Assembly: GCA_963678705.1 (NCBI GenBank)
Contig: OY783219.1
Span: 13,144,001 to 13,208,000 of the forward strand
DNA length: 64,000 nucleotides
Reading direction: 5' to 3'
DNA from: Panorpa germanica
Taxonomy: Eukaryota > Arthropoda > Insecta > Mecoptera > Panorpidae
The notes beneath the pieces were generated by a model that saw only the letters and a program-made list of their open reading frames with translations, was not told the origin of the DNA and made no database searches. Of the stretch, positions 13,101 through 28,100 are shown in pieces; the first letter of the stretch is position 1, and each line of letters starts with the position of its first letter. Position numbers and translations under genes: made by a program.

Positions 13101-16100
13101 CGATTGAAATAATCATTTTTGTTCAAATTTACCAATAATGAATTAGTTTCCTTCGTCATTTCGTCATTCCAACTTCATTCCTTCCTGACCTTCTTCCCCA
13201 CTACCATTTGCCAACCTTTACTAACACTGTTAAACAAGAGAAGAGCAAAAGAGATGCAGTATTTGACGTTAAAGCTATAGCAGCTGATCCGTCGAATGGT
13301 ATCGTTTTAATTTCGTGATGTAAAACGGTAAATAAATTATATTACTTATTTGTTTCGTGACGTCATCAACTACAATGATTGCAATTGGAATATTACGCAG
13401 TAAAATAAAATTCACACTTTAAATAAATCCGTTAATTTTTGGATATTTAATCAAATAAAAACGCCAATATAAACGTATAATAAACCAACATTTCTATATA
13501 GAATTAACAAATCGACGTCTAAAAAATTTGTTCGCAACCCAATAAACAGTACTGTTACTTTTGACTTCAAGTTCAATTTCCGTACCAAAGCTAAATTTTT
13601 GCGGTTGGTTATTATCAAATTTAACTGATTGTGTGTTTATTTATAAAACACAGCTGTTGGTCACATATTCCCATAAAAAATAATCTAGCGGTTTCAATGT
13701 TGGGCCGTGTGGTGAATAAGCTATGTGCTTACCACGTCTTACCCACGGTGGATAACTTGCATCTAAATGTGCTCTCACTGCACGAGCTGAATAGAATCTT
13801 ATCTGTGACTTCTGCATTGATCGTTCTTTTTACCTAAACCTACACACTAGATCTTCTTTCCTACTCTATCACTATCCAAACAAATCCTAACATTTTACAG
13901 CCTACTCACACACCCGAACCTATTTAATGTAGCAGGTACCTACTAACTGATATTGAGCGCTCGTGTAAGGATCACATTCAAACTTTAATAACTTTTAGCG
14001 AATTATGCAACTCAGAGCAATGATTTTGGTGTCATTTTGTAGATAATATCTCTGTATGTCAGATCGTTGTAAAAATAATGTACATCAATGTGCTGGTTAT
14101 TGAGATATCTAAAAAAAAAACTAAAAAAACAGACAAATTTTGGACAAAAGTTTTTATAAATCATTTCTTTTATGACATTTTCAATTTGAAAGTTTATAAA
14201 ATGATGTTAATATTTGATAGGTGGTATAATAACCTTTAGAACCAGAGAAATCAATAATTTTTGGCAGAGTGATCTAAAAAAAAATTAAATTTAAAATGGC
14301 AACCATTCCTACAGGAGAGCAGATAGATCCCTACGTATATCTATCTTTTTGTCGATAAAATGACGTGTATAATACGCCCTCAAAGCAAGGGTAGCCGGAG
14401 ACAAGATACCCTGTATAATGTATCGACACCATTAAAATTGTCAATATAACAGGAGGTGACACTGTGTCAGTACACAGCATCTCCAAATCATAGTTACTTT
14501 GTTATAATATGAGAAGTAATAAAGAGTAATGCCCATATTTTTGTTTCAGCTCAATTCGTCCAACTTGAAGCAGCATCTTACTGAATCTGAGTATTTTACT
14601 GCATTTGGTTCACAACACGTTAATAATGGTAAGCTTAGTAAGTTACGTTCTTTAATGGGCTTGTGACCTCATTTTTTAGTAGTCGATTTTTCAATTGTTG
14701 ATTGAAATTGATGTTAATAAATGTGTATTGGCGTGTCTATTTTATTAAATATCTAAATGTTGACGGAGATATAGTAATTAAAAATTTGAGTTGTAGTTTT
14801 AGCGCTAGAAATAGTCGGCCATATTTTTATGACGTGAAATGCATTTTAACGTCAGTTATTTGTTGAGTAGGTCAGTGCTGTGGTAATGTTTTGTAGCTGT
14901 TGGTACTCAAACAACCAAGTCAAGTCAAAGAATAATAAGTTTTTTTTTTAACCCTGTTAAGGCAGACATAATATTAAAATTTTATTGTTCCTTGAAATAA
15001 CTGTAAATAATATTTGATATTTTGATATATAAATACATATAGCAGAGATTTAAGATCTGTAAGGTTGGTAACCTTTAATAATTAAAGAGACCAAGTGACT
15101 TTTTTAATTGTTAATATCTCTTAACATATAAGGAGTTATTAAAAAATAATTTAACATTTGAGGTTCTAGTAACCCACTTTATCAATATATAGTACACTTT
15201 TCTAGAAATTAGGACATAGGACACAAGCCCATTAATGATTTTCATTTAGAAATGTGCCTTCTAGTCTGGGAAATCCGCCATTGAACCGTGCATTCTGAAT
15301 AGGTAGTAATTCAACAAGGGCGGTCATTTTAAATTAATAGAAAAACTCAATATTTCGGTGATATTTGGAGATATTGTGTTTCTTTTTTAACCTAAAAGTT
15401 TGTACTTTAGATTAAAATAAAAATATCACCACATTTATAAAGAATTTGAAATATCTTGAAGACAATACCTCCCACAAAAAATTTATACTAAGCTTTTTTG
15501 TAGATAATAAAATTAACTGCAACTTTTATTTATACATTTTTATTGTAACTTTTATAATGTAAGAGTTATAAGCAAAACTAAATCAAAAATGATGCGATGT
15601 AATTACCGGACTATACTACTGTAGTGCTATTGGATTGTTCTCTTTTTTACAACTGATTTCTAGAACCACAGTTTTGTTTTAGTCACTGTACAATATAGTA
15701 CTAAATCCTACTGCGTGATTTCTACGTCCATGTGTTTTTTTAATCAAAATACAATTTTTATAAATAATTATTAATAGAGAAGTCATAAACGGCAACTTAA
15801 ATTTAAGCTTTTGCATATCTCTCTTTAAAATGAATAGGCTTGTGTCCTATGTCTTAATTTCTATAAAAGTGTACTATATATTCATAAAGTGGGTTACTAG
15901 AACCTCAAATGTCCAATTATTTTTTAATAACTCCTTATATGTTAACGAGATATTAACAATTCATTTTGTCTCTTTAATTATTAAAGGGATTCAACATTGT
16001 AAACATTCCAAGTGCAAGTGACATCACAATCCTTGTGTAAGGTTACCAGCCTTACAGCTCATAAATCTCTGCTATATGTATTTATATATCAAACTATCAA

Positions 16101-19100
16101 ATATTATTTACAGCTATTTCAAGGAACAATCAAATTTCAATATTATGTCTGCTTTAGCAGGGTTAAATAACATAAAAACTTATTATTCTTTGATTTGACT
16201 TGATTATTTGACTACCAACAGCTACAGAATATTACCACAGCACTGACCTACTCAACACATAACTGACGTTAAAATGCATTTCACGTCAGACAAATATGGC
16301 TGACCATTTCTAGCGCTAAAACTACAATTCAAATTTTTAATTGCTATATCTCTGTCAACATTTAGATATTTAATAAAATAGACACGCCAATACACATTTA
16401 TTAACATCAATTTTAACCAACAATTGAAAAATCGACCACTTAAAAATGAGGACACAAGCCCATTATATTTTATCTTCGAAACAACTAAACAAATTTGTTT
16501 AAAAAATTAAATAATTAATAATTTTTATAAAAAGTACTTGCGGCTAAATTTTGATAGGCAAGCCAACACAACCGTTATTCTCTATTAATAGTTATCTATA
16601 TAAATTGTATGTAATGAAAATGATGACAGACCCTTTTAAGAATTGCTTCATTAACAGAGAAGCGTCTAAAAAAAAATTTAACCAACTTGTTATACTGTTT
16701 ATCTTGATGCAAATATTTTAATATTAAGGTGAAACGATACTTCTTGGCCATATTTTCTAGCGAAATATAGATGGCGATACTATAAAACAGGTTAATTATT
16801 ATCAAAAAAAAAAGTTTTTTTATGTTTAAATCGTTTTATGTGAGTAACTATAAACGCGAATCAAAATCTAAATCTAAAGCAAAAACAGGAGAATAAGTGG
16901 GTTGGTGGCTGGGTTGTGCAGGGAACAGGGGGAGAGGGGAGGTACTGGGAGAGGCGGTGAAGGAAGGCAGGAGAGAGAAGGAAGTGGTGAGGAAACAGTT
17001 GGGCTTCGGCCCAGAAAGATAGACATGGGAATGGACCAGTGCAGAGAGAGGACTGGGGAAGGTGAGGGAGGGGGGTCGAGAGAGGAGGAAGCGGAAGGTG
17101 CTTTTGGAGATAGGAAGGTCTGGAATAATGTAAATTTAGTTGTAAGTTGAAGTATATGAAATGTATTAAGAATGTAGATTGTAAAGCCGAAAGGCGAACA
17201 ATAAACAATTAATAATAATCAAAATCTAAATTATTTAGTTTTTTCCACTGACTTTTAATCAGTTGGAACCGCAAAAATAAGTTTTGAAAATGAATATTGT
17301 TATATTTTCTAGTTATAGAGTCATATAAAAATTGGAATTTAACTAGAAAATATAGCAATATTTATTTTCAAAACTTATTTTTGCGGTTCCAACTCATTAA
17401 AAGTCAGTGGAAGAAAGCTTAAAATGTAGATACATTATTCATCTAACTAATTTCAGCTTTAGATTTTGATTTGCGTTTGAAGTTACTTACATAAAACGAT
17501 TTAAACATAAAAAAAACATAGTTTTTTGATAATTAATTTAACCTGGTGTATAATATCGCTATCTATATTTCGCGAGAAAAAATGGCCAAGTATCGTTTCA
17601 CCTTAAGCCTCTCTTAAATGTGGGATAAAAAATGTATATGCCTGTAATTTCAAAAGCAAGACAAAAAATTGTTATAAATTTGTCATTTTAAGCAAACAAT
17701 TATATCTCATTACACAAATAAGAGTTTTAACCCGAAATAATTAGCCATGTCACTTCAATTATTTAACTAATGGACATTTCCGGTTCTCGTGACGCAATCT
17801 ACTTAAAAGAACAACAATAACCAACATGGCGCTTGAGTTCTAAAGCAGTCAACGTTTTATAAGAAGCAACAGTGGCGTAGCTACCGCCGTGTCTGCCGTA
17901 TCAATGATACGGGGCCCCTGGTTGTGTAAGCAAAAATTCTTCAATTTCTTCACTATTTGAAATCATTAATCCTGTTTCTAAAGCTCATCAGCATAAAATT
18001 AATGACTTACAGAAAGCTAGCATTTTGCTAAGTAATCTTTTGAATAGACTGAGCGAGCCTCTATGTGACCTAAGTAATATGTTCGAAGTATAACAACCGG
18101 AGAAACTTTTATTTTTTTCAAAGGAAATAATAAAAAAGTATCTCGGAAAACTGTCTGCTAAATACAATAAAGACATGTCTGTTGATCTTTATGAACAATT
18201 ATTTACTTTGAAAACATGCTTAAAATCTGAAATTCAGAAAATTCATTCCATTAAAGAACTCCTGGAATTACTGCTGATAAAATTCAATAGCCTTGAACTT
18301 GAACTAGCCAGACTTTATAGAGAAAGAAAATTTAGAAAAACTGAAATTGTCTACAGTGTGAATGATTTAATAAATAAGTTCCCCGAACTTAAAAGGCAAG
18401 AAAAGTGTATATTTGATTTCAATTGTTTGGCTAGCTTAGTTCCTAGAAGTATTAATTGTAAGTAATAACGTATAATCAATATATATTTATTTTAATTCAA
18501 CGCGAGCGCTTTTGTTCCTTTTGTGAAAAATCGTTACCCAATTTGAGCCCCCCCAACAAATTTTGATACAGGGCCCGTCTAAGGCACGCTACGCCACTGA
18601 GAAGCAACAACATTTTTAAGCTATTGTAACTCCTAAAATAATTTAATTACTTTTTCTTCTCAACCGTTTCATTCTTCAATAATTACATCTCTTTGTAGTT
18701 ATTACAAATTTAATTTTAATTCATTTAACACTTAAGGTTTATAAATATTTTAATTTTTGGTGTTACAATGGCAAAAGAATTTAACAAAATCAATCATTTC
18801 ATTTACAAAATAGTTGTAATCAGGTTCGATCTGTGGGTCATCTTTTTATAAAAACAATGGGCTTGTGTCCCATGTCTTAATTTCTAAAAAACTGTATAAC
18901 TGATATAGTGGGTTACTAGAACCTCAAATGTCCAATTATTTTCTAATAGGTCCTTATAATTCAGGAGATAGTAACAATTAAAAAAGTCATTTTTTCTTTT
19001 TAATTATTAAAGGGATTCAACGTTGGACAAAATTCCAACTGCATGTGAAATCACAGCCGCTAGTTGCTATCTCTTTTATACAACACAGCGTAAAAGAGAT

Positions 19101-22100
19101 AGCATATTCAAGATAGAACTTCGACAAGTTTACAGGTTACAAACCTTACAGCCCATAAATCTCTGCTATATGTATTTATATATCAAAATATCAAATATTA
19201 TTTACAGCTATTTCAAGAAACAATAAAATTCCAATATTATGTCTGCCGTAACAGGGTTAAATAAAATAAAAACTTATTATTCTTTGACTTGACTTGATTA
19301 TATCGACTACCAACGGCTACAAAACATTACCACAGCACTGACCTACTCAACAAATAACTGACGTTAAAATGCATTTTAAGTCATTCAAATATGGCCGACT
19401 ATTTCTAGCGCTAAAACTACAATTCAAATTTTTAATTGCTATACCTCCGTCAACATTTAGATATTTAATAAAATAGACACGCCATACACATTTATTAACA
19501 TCAATTTCCATGAACAATTGAAAAATGGACAACTAAAAAATGAGGACACAAGCCCATTAAATAGTTCATTCATTAGATATAGTCGTATAAGAAATAAAGA
19601 AAACCAAGAGTGTGGGATCATGAGTAAAATTAATAACTTGTGAACTCATTTCTTAGGGGAAGTTTTCTAATTCCTGATTGAAATATTTGTTTTTACGCAT
19701 TCATAAGTTGATGGAGATATAGCTATTTAAAATTTGAATTCAGTTTTGTCGCTTGTGTTAGTTCTGCATATGACGTCACAGAAGAAATAAGTTATTGGGA
19801 TTATTTTTCTTTTTCACAACAATTATAATATAAAACTTGATTTGCTGCACAACCCTTGTGTTAGTAGCAAATGACGTTCACACACAAACTCGTGTATGTC
19901 TCTATCGTATAAAAGAGATGGCATCACACTATTTTTTATAACTTTGGATCCTTTTGATGGATTAAAAAAGGCTTTTTTAACAGATAATATTTCCTAAATT
20001 ATTACGATTTATTAAAATAATTGGATATTTAAGGTCCTGATAGCCAACTTTATCAATATGTAGTATAGTTTTATAGAAATAAAGTCGTGGTTACAAACCT
20101 ATTGAATGGGCTTGTGTCCTCATTTTTTAGTTGTCGATTTTTCAAATGTTGATTGAAATTGATGTTAATAAATGTGTATTGGCGTGTCTATTTTATTAAA
20201 TATCTAAAGATTGACGGAGATATAGCAATTAAAAGTTTGAATTGTGGTTTAAAGCTAGAAATGGTGGGCCATATTTGTATGACGTGAAATGCATTTTAAC
20301 GTCAGTTATTTGTTGAGTAGGTCAGTGCTGTGATAATGTTCGGTAGCTGTTGATAGTCAAATAATCAAGTCAAGTCAAGTCGAAGAATAATAAGTTTTTA
20401 TTTTATTTAACCCTGCTAAGGCAGACATAGTATTGAAATTTGATTGTTCCTTGAAATAGCTGTGAATAATATTTGATATTTTGATATATAAATACATATA
20501 GCAGAGATTTATGATCTGTAAGGTTGGTAACCTTACACAAGGATTGTGATGTCACATGCATTTGGAACGTGTACAACGTTGAATCCCTTTAATAATTAAA
20601 GAGACCAAATGACTTTTTTAATTGTTAATATCTCTTAACATATAAGGAGTTATTAAAAAATAATTTAACATTTGAGGTTCTAGTAACCCACTTTATCAAT
20701 ATATAGTACAGTTTTGTAGAAATTAAGACATAGGACACAAGCCCATTTACTTGCAACCATAACTTCTTTTAAGAGCCCTGCTTTTAGTTGCGTTACAAAT
20801 TCCATGATTCCAGTTATCAATGAAGACAATGATTTACGTTTTGTAATAAGTCTTTCGTAAATTTACAACAAATCTTTAATTAAATAAATAAGTAAAAAAT
20901 AATACAATAGAATTGAAAAGAAAGTGATTTTAAATTATAGAATAAAGGTCCCTCAAATTGTGTATATCCGGCTAATTTTAAGGTGTACACTCTACATTAT
21001 TTTATTTATTTATTTAATTTATTTAAACTCGGACTATATCCGATGCTGAAATCTATCACCGAATTTTATAGTGCCGTGGCCTGATAATTATATGATATAC
21101 TACCGCCTAATAAGTTACATAATTATGTGAGCATCAGTGACGTAGCGTGCCTTAGACGGGTCCTGTATCAAAATTTGTTGGGGGCCCAAATGATGGGTAA
21201 AGATTTTTCACAAAAGAAACAAAAACGCTCGCGTTGAATTTAAATAATTATATATTGATTATACGTTATTACTTACAATTAATACTTCTAGGAACTAAAC
21301 TAGTCAAACAATTCAAAATCAAGTATACACTTGGCTTTTGTTCGGCGAAGTTATTTATTAAATCATTCATAGCTGAAGACGATTTCAGTTTTTCTGACAA
21401 GTCCGAAAAACTGGATGCAAAGCTATTGAATTTGATCAGCAATAATTCCAGGAGTTCTTTAATGGAATGAATCTTCTATATTTCAGATTTTAAACATGTG
21501 TTCAAAGTAATTAATTGTTCATAAAGATCAACGGACATGTCTTTATTGTATTTAGCAGACAGTTTTCCGGCATACATTTTTATTATTTCGTTTGAAAAAG
21601 ATAAGAGTTTCTCCGGTTGTAATACTTCGAATATATTGCTTAGGTCACAGAGGCTCTGAAATATTTGTTTAGTTTGAGAAATTAATATATCTAATAATAC
21701 GAATTTTTGATTACATCCGTTTGAGGCCTCTGTAGCCCAGAGGCCCCGTATTATCGATACGGCAGATACGGCGGTAACTTTGTTAAGAAACTAATGTAAT
21801 TAGCCCCGAATCTGCCCGAAGCGAATGAGAATGGAACTGTGTTGTTAGTGAGAGAACGAACGTGTATACGAGTGAGATAAAACACAAGGCACAAATGAAA
21901 CTAAACTGGTAGTGGAGCCGTGTATCATGACTCTATAGAATTTATAACAATAGCAAAACAGAAGATTCTATTGTGTTATATTTGATTGTATGTATGTATT
22001 TAAATACTTTTCAATAGTATTCGTAAACATCTCTGTTGATGATATCATCATCAAAAGCATGTACCAACGATGCCCTGCGACCGTATATATAGTCGCTGCA

Positions 22101-25100
22101 TATATGCTCAAAACAAGTTTGAAATCAGTTTAGTTACGTTCGTGTCGTGTGTTCTATCTCACTCGTATACGCCTTCGTTCTCTCACTAACAACACAGTTG
22201 CTATCACATTCGGTACGGGCAGATTCGTGGCTAAGATTTGCAACCTGTCGCGTCGTGTGCGGAGGGCCTAAGAAGTAGTTTTAATTAGGAAAGCATAGAA
22301 AACAATACGTACAATGGTTTTACATTGATACAATAGATAGCGTTCGTTGGCTTATTTAATGTTATCATTTTAAACTAAATAATTTCAACAGAAACAAACT
22401 AGAATAGTAATACATCGAATACACTACATAGTAATACATCGACAGAAAATTCTAACTATTTCTTCTAGTATAGCATCACTTCGGAAGTTCTACAAAGGTT
22501 GTACGTAGTGATTGTTTGTATATAATAAATTAAAGGTGTAGTGAAAATTTGCTTCCTTACTGGTGTATGACGACTATTTAAAACCGCCAAAATCACGATC
22601 TTCTAGTCGAGAACGAACAAAAGTAGTTCTATTTCAACATATTTTATAAAAAAACGAATTCCGCTTGATGTAATTTTCTTTACAGGACAATATTTGTAAC
22701 ATATTAAATGAATGACTAAGTTTTTCAAAACAATGTATGAAAATTGCCATTGTTATATCACAAACCATACGTTTCAACATAGGTCGTGCAGGGCTTAAAG
22801 GGTTTAAACAAATGCATATTTTAATAGCCAAAATCATTTATACCTTATCAATGAAACATTTACATTTTCAAGATGATCGCAAGAAAAGTATTTTTCTTAG
22901 GAATGCCGCAAGAGCCATTCATAATTTACGTCACAAAAATGTAATGGATTTTTAATCCCTCCGTCCCCATTGTCACACATTGCGGATGCCCTATCTTCTG
23001 TTCTAACGTCACAGATTTGAAAAAAATATATTTTCTTAGTCCAATTTTTCTTTTTGGTTTTGTTTTTTTTTTTTTTTTATATAATTTCACGGGCTTCCTA
23101 GGTACGTAGCCCTTTATCGCCCCTAATATTGTTCTGCTTCTTCTTATACTTTATATCCAGACAACAAGAATGATCTATTCATGGCTACTGCTGTTTTAAA
23201 TTTCGGTTTTTCAGTCAAAAAGGCGGTGTTAACAGGTTTTGTTTTGTTTCTTTTTGGAAGAATATTAGATGTGACGTCACGAAACTTATGACACATCTTG
23301 AATCATCTGTGTGTGATGTAATTCATGGATGACCACTTAATCAATTTTGAATTAAAATAACTTAAATGAATATTTGCAGATGATTCAAGTGTCTCTGTGA
23401 TATATATCCCATCAAAACATTTTACCAAGAAGAGGTCACGTCGATCTGCTTCAAGACATCTAGATTTTAACACAAGAGAAGATGATGGAAAGGGCCCTCC
23501 AGAAGAATCGGAACACATGTCACTACATCTCCATCCTAGTCAGCCTTTGCTGGATCCTCACTTTCTGTTTGTGCAGAGATGGGGAAACAGAACTGAGCAC
23601 ATGAAGCAGGATGCTTGGTCCGATATGAATGATGGATGTTACTACCGAAGCATGGAGGCCGCTCTGTCAATGTGCGGCGGCGTTGTAAGTTCCATCTTTG
23701 AGTTAACTTTTGTATTATCTGCATACATTATCTAGGAGAGTTATATTTGGACACATTTATATTTATACAGAGTGTCTTAAAAGTAGTCCCAAGTTGAGCA
23801 CCTAATTTAGGCTAAATTTAACTTATTTTATAAACCACTTTAAGGTGAAACGATACTTGCCCATTTTTGATTCGCGAAATATAGATGGCAATATTTAGTA
23901 TCGCCATCTATATTTCGGCAGAAAAATGGTATCAAGCATGAAAGAGAAAGGAAGCGGGAAAGAAGGCGAACTCATGACCGCTACAAGTCCTCTAAGACAA
24001 CAACTTAGAGAATTGCTCTTAAAAGCAACCTACTTGAAAATACCGACTATAATACATTCGTCCGATTAAATATATAGATACTTATAAAAACCATAGTGGT
24101 CGCTGCAACGCCTTCCGTCCAGTTTCCCTGCTCTTTCACATTTTATTCAATAAATCCAATGTGCTTAATGCGAGGAGTTCGGACCTGTAGGAGTTTATCT
24201 TAAAAGTGGTAAACAATAATAAATAAAATCAATTAATTATTATTCTACAGACTTCAATTCTAAATCTGTAGCGTAAAGAATATGGGTAAAAGTTAAGCGG
24301 TAAAACAGAAATTCAAATTCTAAATAGCGATATCTCCGTGAACTTTTTAATAGTTAAAAATATAGAGGAACTATTATAATTTTTTTTTTAATAATAATTC
24401 ACGGGCTTCTTAGGACCATGGTCTTTTTTCGCCCTTCTTAATTCATTTTCTTAACATTTTACATTTCATTTATTATTACACCTAAACTTTTAAACCCGCT
24501 ATATTCCATATCCTGTCTATCACTAAGCATACTCACTGGACCACCTCGGATATCTTAGCAGCTCCTGCATACTCGTTGGCAACACCACTCCATTTTTTAG
24601 CAAAACGCTGTACAAATTATTTCTGCAGGCCTCCGTTTCTGTACATTGGAAGATCAAATGATCTGGATCTGCTACCCCTTCTCCACAATTGCACATATCT
24701 TCTTGCACCAAGTGATTTCTTTTAAGACGTGCCAATCCCCCGTATGGTCTACCCTCAGTCTCGAGATAAGTGATAACACTCTTTTTCAACCTTTGGATTT
24801 CCACCACCAACGACGTCCGCATACCTAAGGTTGTAAACTGAAAAATTTTCTTCCTTTCTCTGAAGTCCACTTCATATTGACTTTCTCCTCTTGCTACTGT
24901 TCTAGTTGCTTGTTGTGCGACGTCTTTTGCTTTTTCATTTCCTGTGATTCCTTTGTGAGCAGGAATCCACACTAACGGTACATCGAATCCTTTCATCTTT
25001 ATTCTATTTAGATTTCTTCTTACTGGTTAAAATATATTTCCCGCTTTTCTGATAATCCCATTCTTCCCCAATGCTTCCACCACTGCTTTTGAATCCAATT

Positions 25101-28100
25101 ACGAGTATAATTTGTTATTGTTTTTTACAGAGAGGTGTATTTTATTCAAAAGAAAAGAATATCTTCTACATCCATCCTCTTCCTGACCGATTTAGAGATG
25201 AAGCAGGCTCTAGTCCACATATAATTGTTAAGAGATCATCTAAAGTTCCTAAATATAGTCAACCGAATTACTGCCCTTCCCACGGAAGACAAGGAGACAA
25301 TATATCGATAAATAATAAAAAGGAACACTCTCTACATAATTTAAATACATTAGACAATTTCACAAAATCTAATTGGAAAAATAGAAATCATGACAGAGTC
25401 AAAAGAGCGCCGCCATCAATAATGCATGTCGAAACTGCAGTCTTCATAGACAGAGAACTATACCAGCACATGGCGTCAAACTATCCGCAAAATACAGAGA
25501 GGGAGTTGCTGAGATTTGTTCTTGCAATGATAAATGGAGTAAGTTTCAATTATATTTCTATTTAAATGTTTTTGGAGGGGCTTCGATTTCACAGTCAGAT
25601 TTAGTTTAATAATATGGAGCGGCGATAAAACAAGAATACTAGTTCAATCTTATGACGTTTCGATTTTCACACTATTTTTTTACACTGTCAGTTCAACACT
25701 GCAGAGTCTTGCCATATACTCTGTATCGCCATTACAGTTTTACACCAGTTTTAAGGGGGTTTTACACGATCAGTTCCGATTCCGATAAATAGTCTATTAC
25801 TTGTTTGTGTTTCAATTTACACATAAGATCCTTGTCTGTCTTGTTGATCCGAGTTGCGATGTCAAAGAGTACTGGTGTTTGACATTAAGTGTACGGTGTA
25901 AATATGGTTTGCATTATCGTTTATGATAGATTATCGTCCTTTATCGTTTGATAGATTAATAGAACACAGAAATGCACTACTAATAATAATCCGGTGCCGC
26001 TTTTAGGATCGATGGGCCGCTAGACATAAGTTGTGGTGCGCCTCCATCCCCCTTCCCCCTAGATACAGCTAATTTTGTTTAAATAATTGTTTTTAAAAAA
26101 TTTTCATTAACGCATGAATAAAATTAGTTGAAAGAAACGTAGCTTAGTTGCTCCCAAAAATCATCATCAACGTAATTTTTGTATAGTGTGGGCCAACACC
26201 ACAAAGACCCACACGCGGGTTACCAAGCTTACAGCTCATAAAGCTCTGCTATATGTATTTATATATCAAAATATCAAATATTATTTACAGCTATTTCAAG
26301 GAACAATCAAATTCCAGACTTGATTATTTCGACTACCAACAGCTACAAAACATTACCACAGCACTACTCAACAAATAACTGACGTTAAAATGCAATTCAC
26401 GTCATACAAATATGGCCGACCTTTTCTAGCGCTAAAACTACAATTCAAAATTTTAATTACTATATCTCCTTCAACATTTAGATAATTAATAAAATATACA
26501 CGCAAATACACATTTATTAACATCAATTTCAATCAACAACTGAAAAATCGACCACTAAAAATTGAGGACACAAGCCCATTCATGAAATGTGAAAAGAAAT
26601 GATAATGTGGATGAATATCCGTATTTAAACACAATGTTCTTCAAGAAATATAATTGAAAATTCATGCAAAACAATATTTACGAGTATTCTTAATTACTAT
26701 CACTTATTTGATTGCAGGTCCAGTTACTTTACCATGATACTTCACTTGGCCATCCAGTAAATTTCTTGTTAAAACGATTGGAAATTCTTCATGAAGATCC
26801 TGTTGGACTTCAACGACCTCATGACATTGATAACTTTCTGAGCAACTTTTGTGGATGGCAAAGAATTGAAAATCCTCCAGATGATTCTGATCCTGTACAT
26901 TGGGACCACGCCCTCATACTAACTGGATTAGATTTATATGTAGTGAGCAAACAAGGAAAACTTAGTAACCAGGTCGTTGGTTAGTCAATTAAGATTATAT
27001 ACTTAAAATTTTAAAACATACGGTACAAGTAGCACTTAACAAATCAGTCAAGTTATACAAAACAAACAATTTTAATTTTTTAAAGTCGGATTCTTTCAAA
27101 TATTTCTTGAAATATTTGCTAATATGCAATGGACTTGTGTCCTCATTTTTTAATGGTCAATTTTTAAATTGTTGATTGAAAATGATGCTAATAAATGTGT
27201 ATTGGCGTGTCTATTTTATTAAATATCTAAATATTGACGGAGATATAGCTATTAAAAGTTTGAATTGTAGTTTTAGCGCTAGAAATGGGCGGCCATATTT
27301 GTATGACGTGAAATGCATTTTAACGTCAGTTATTTGTTGAGTAGGTCAGTGCTGTGGTAATGTTCTGTAGCTGTTGGTAGTCAAATAATCAAGTCAAATC
27401 AAAGAATATTAAGTTTTTATTTTATTTAACCCTGCTAAGGCAGACATAATATTGGAATTTTATTGTTCCTTGAAATAGCTGTAAGTAATATTTGATATTT
27501 TGATATATAAATATATATAGCAAAGATTTATGAGCTGTAAGGTTGGCAGCGATTGTGATGTCACATGCATTTGGAATGTGTACAACGTTGAATCCCTTTA
27601 ATAATTAAAGAGACAAAATTACTTTTTAATTGTTAATATCTCTTAGGTTCTAGTAACCCACTTTATCAATATATAGTACACTTTTATAGAAATTAAGACA
27701 TAGGACACAAGCCCATTATATATATTTTTTAATATCTAAAAGTTAATCTGACGCGGTTTATTTTTAATCATATCACATAATGAGAGCCTTATTTTGTATT
27801 TTTTTCTTTGATATCAACCGTCACAGTAATTGCAAACAGCTGTTCCGATAACCAACTACTAGGATAACATAAATATTACGCAGTAACACTAAATTCAAAC
27901 TTTAAATAGAGATATATGCGTCAATGTTAAAAATTTTAATAAAATAAAAACGCCGCTATACATCAATTAGCCATTATTTCAATAAAGAATTAACAAATCG
28001 ATACCTCAAAGATCAGTTATAACACCAATGGGCTTGTGTCCTATGTCTTAATTTCTATAAATGTGTATTGTATATTGATAAAGTGGGTTACTAGAACCTC

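Noticed and set aside
16861..17208. 115-codon serine/proline-rich frame on the minus strand
   Set aside because: It recurs at 46348-46782 and is the complement of a purine-rich LINE 3' end with its own target duplication.
22737..22955. 72-codon frame after an acceptor-like site in ADAMTS intron 2
   Set aside because: No motif, no partner exon in phase, and including it would break the ADAMTS frame.
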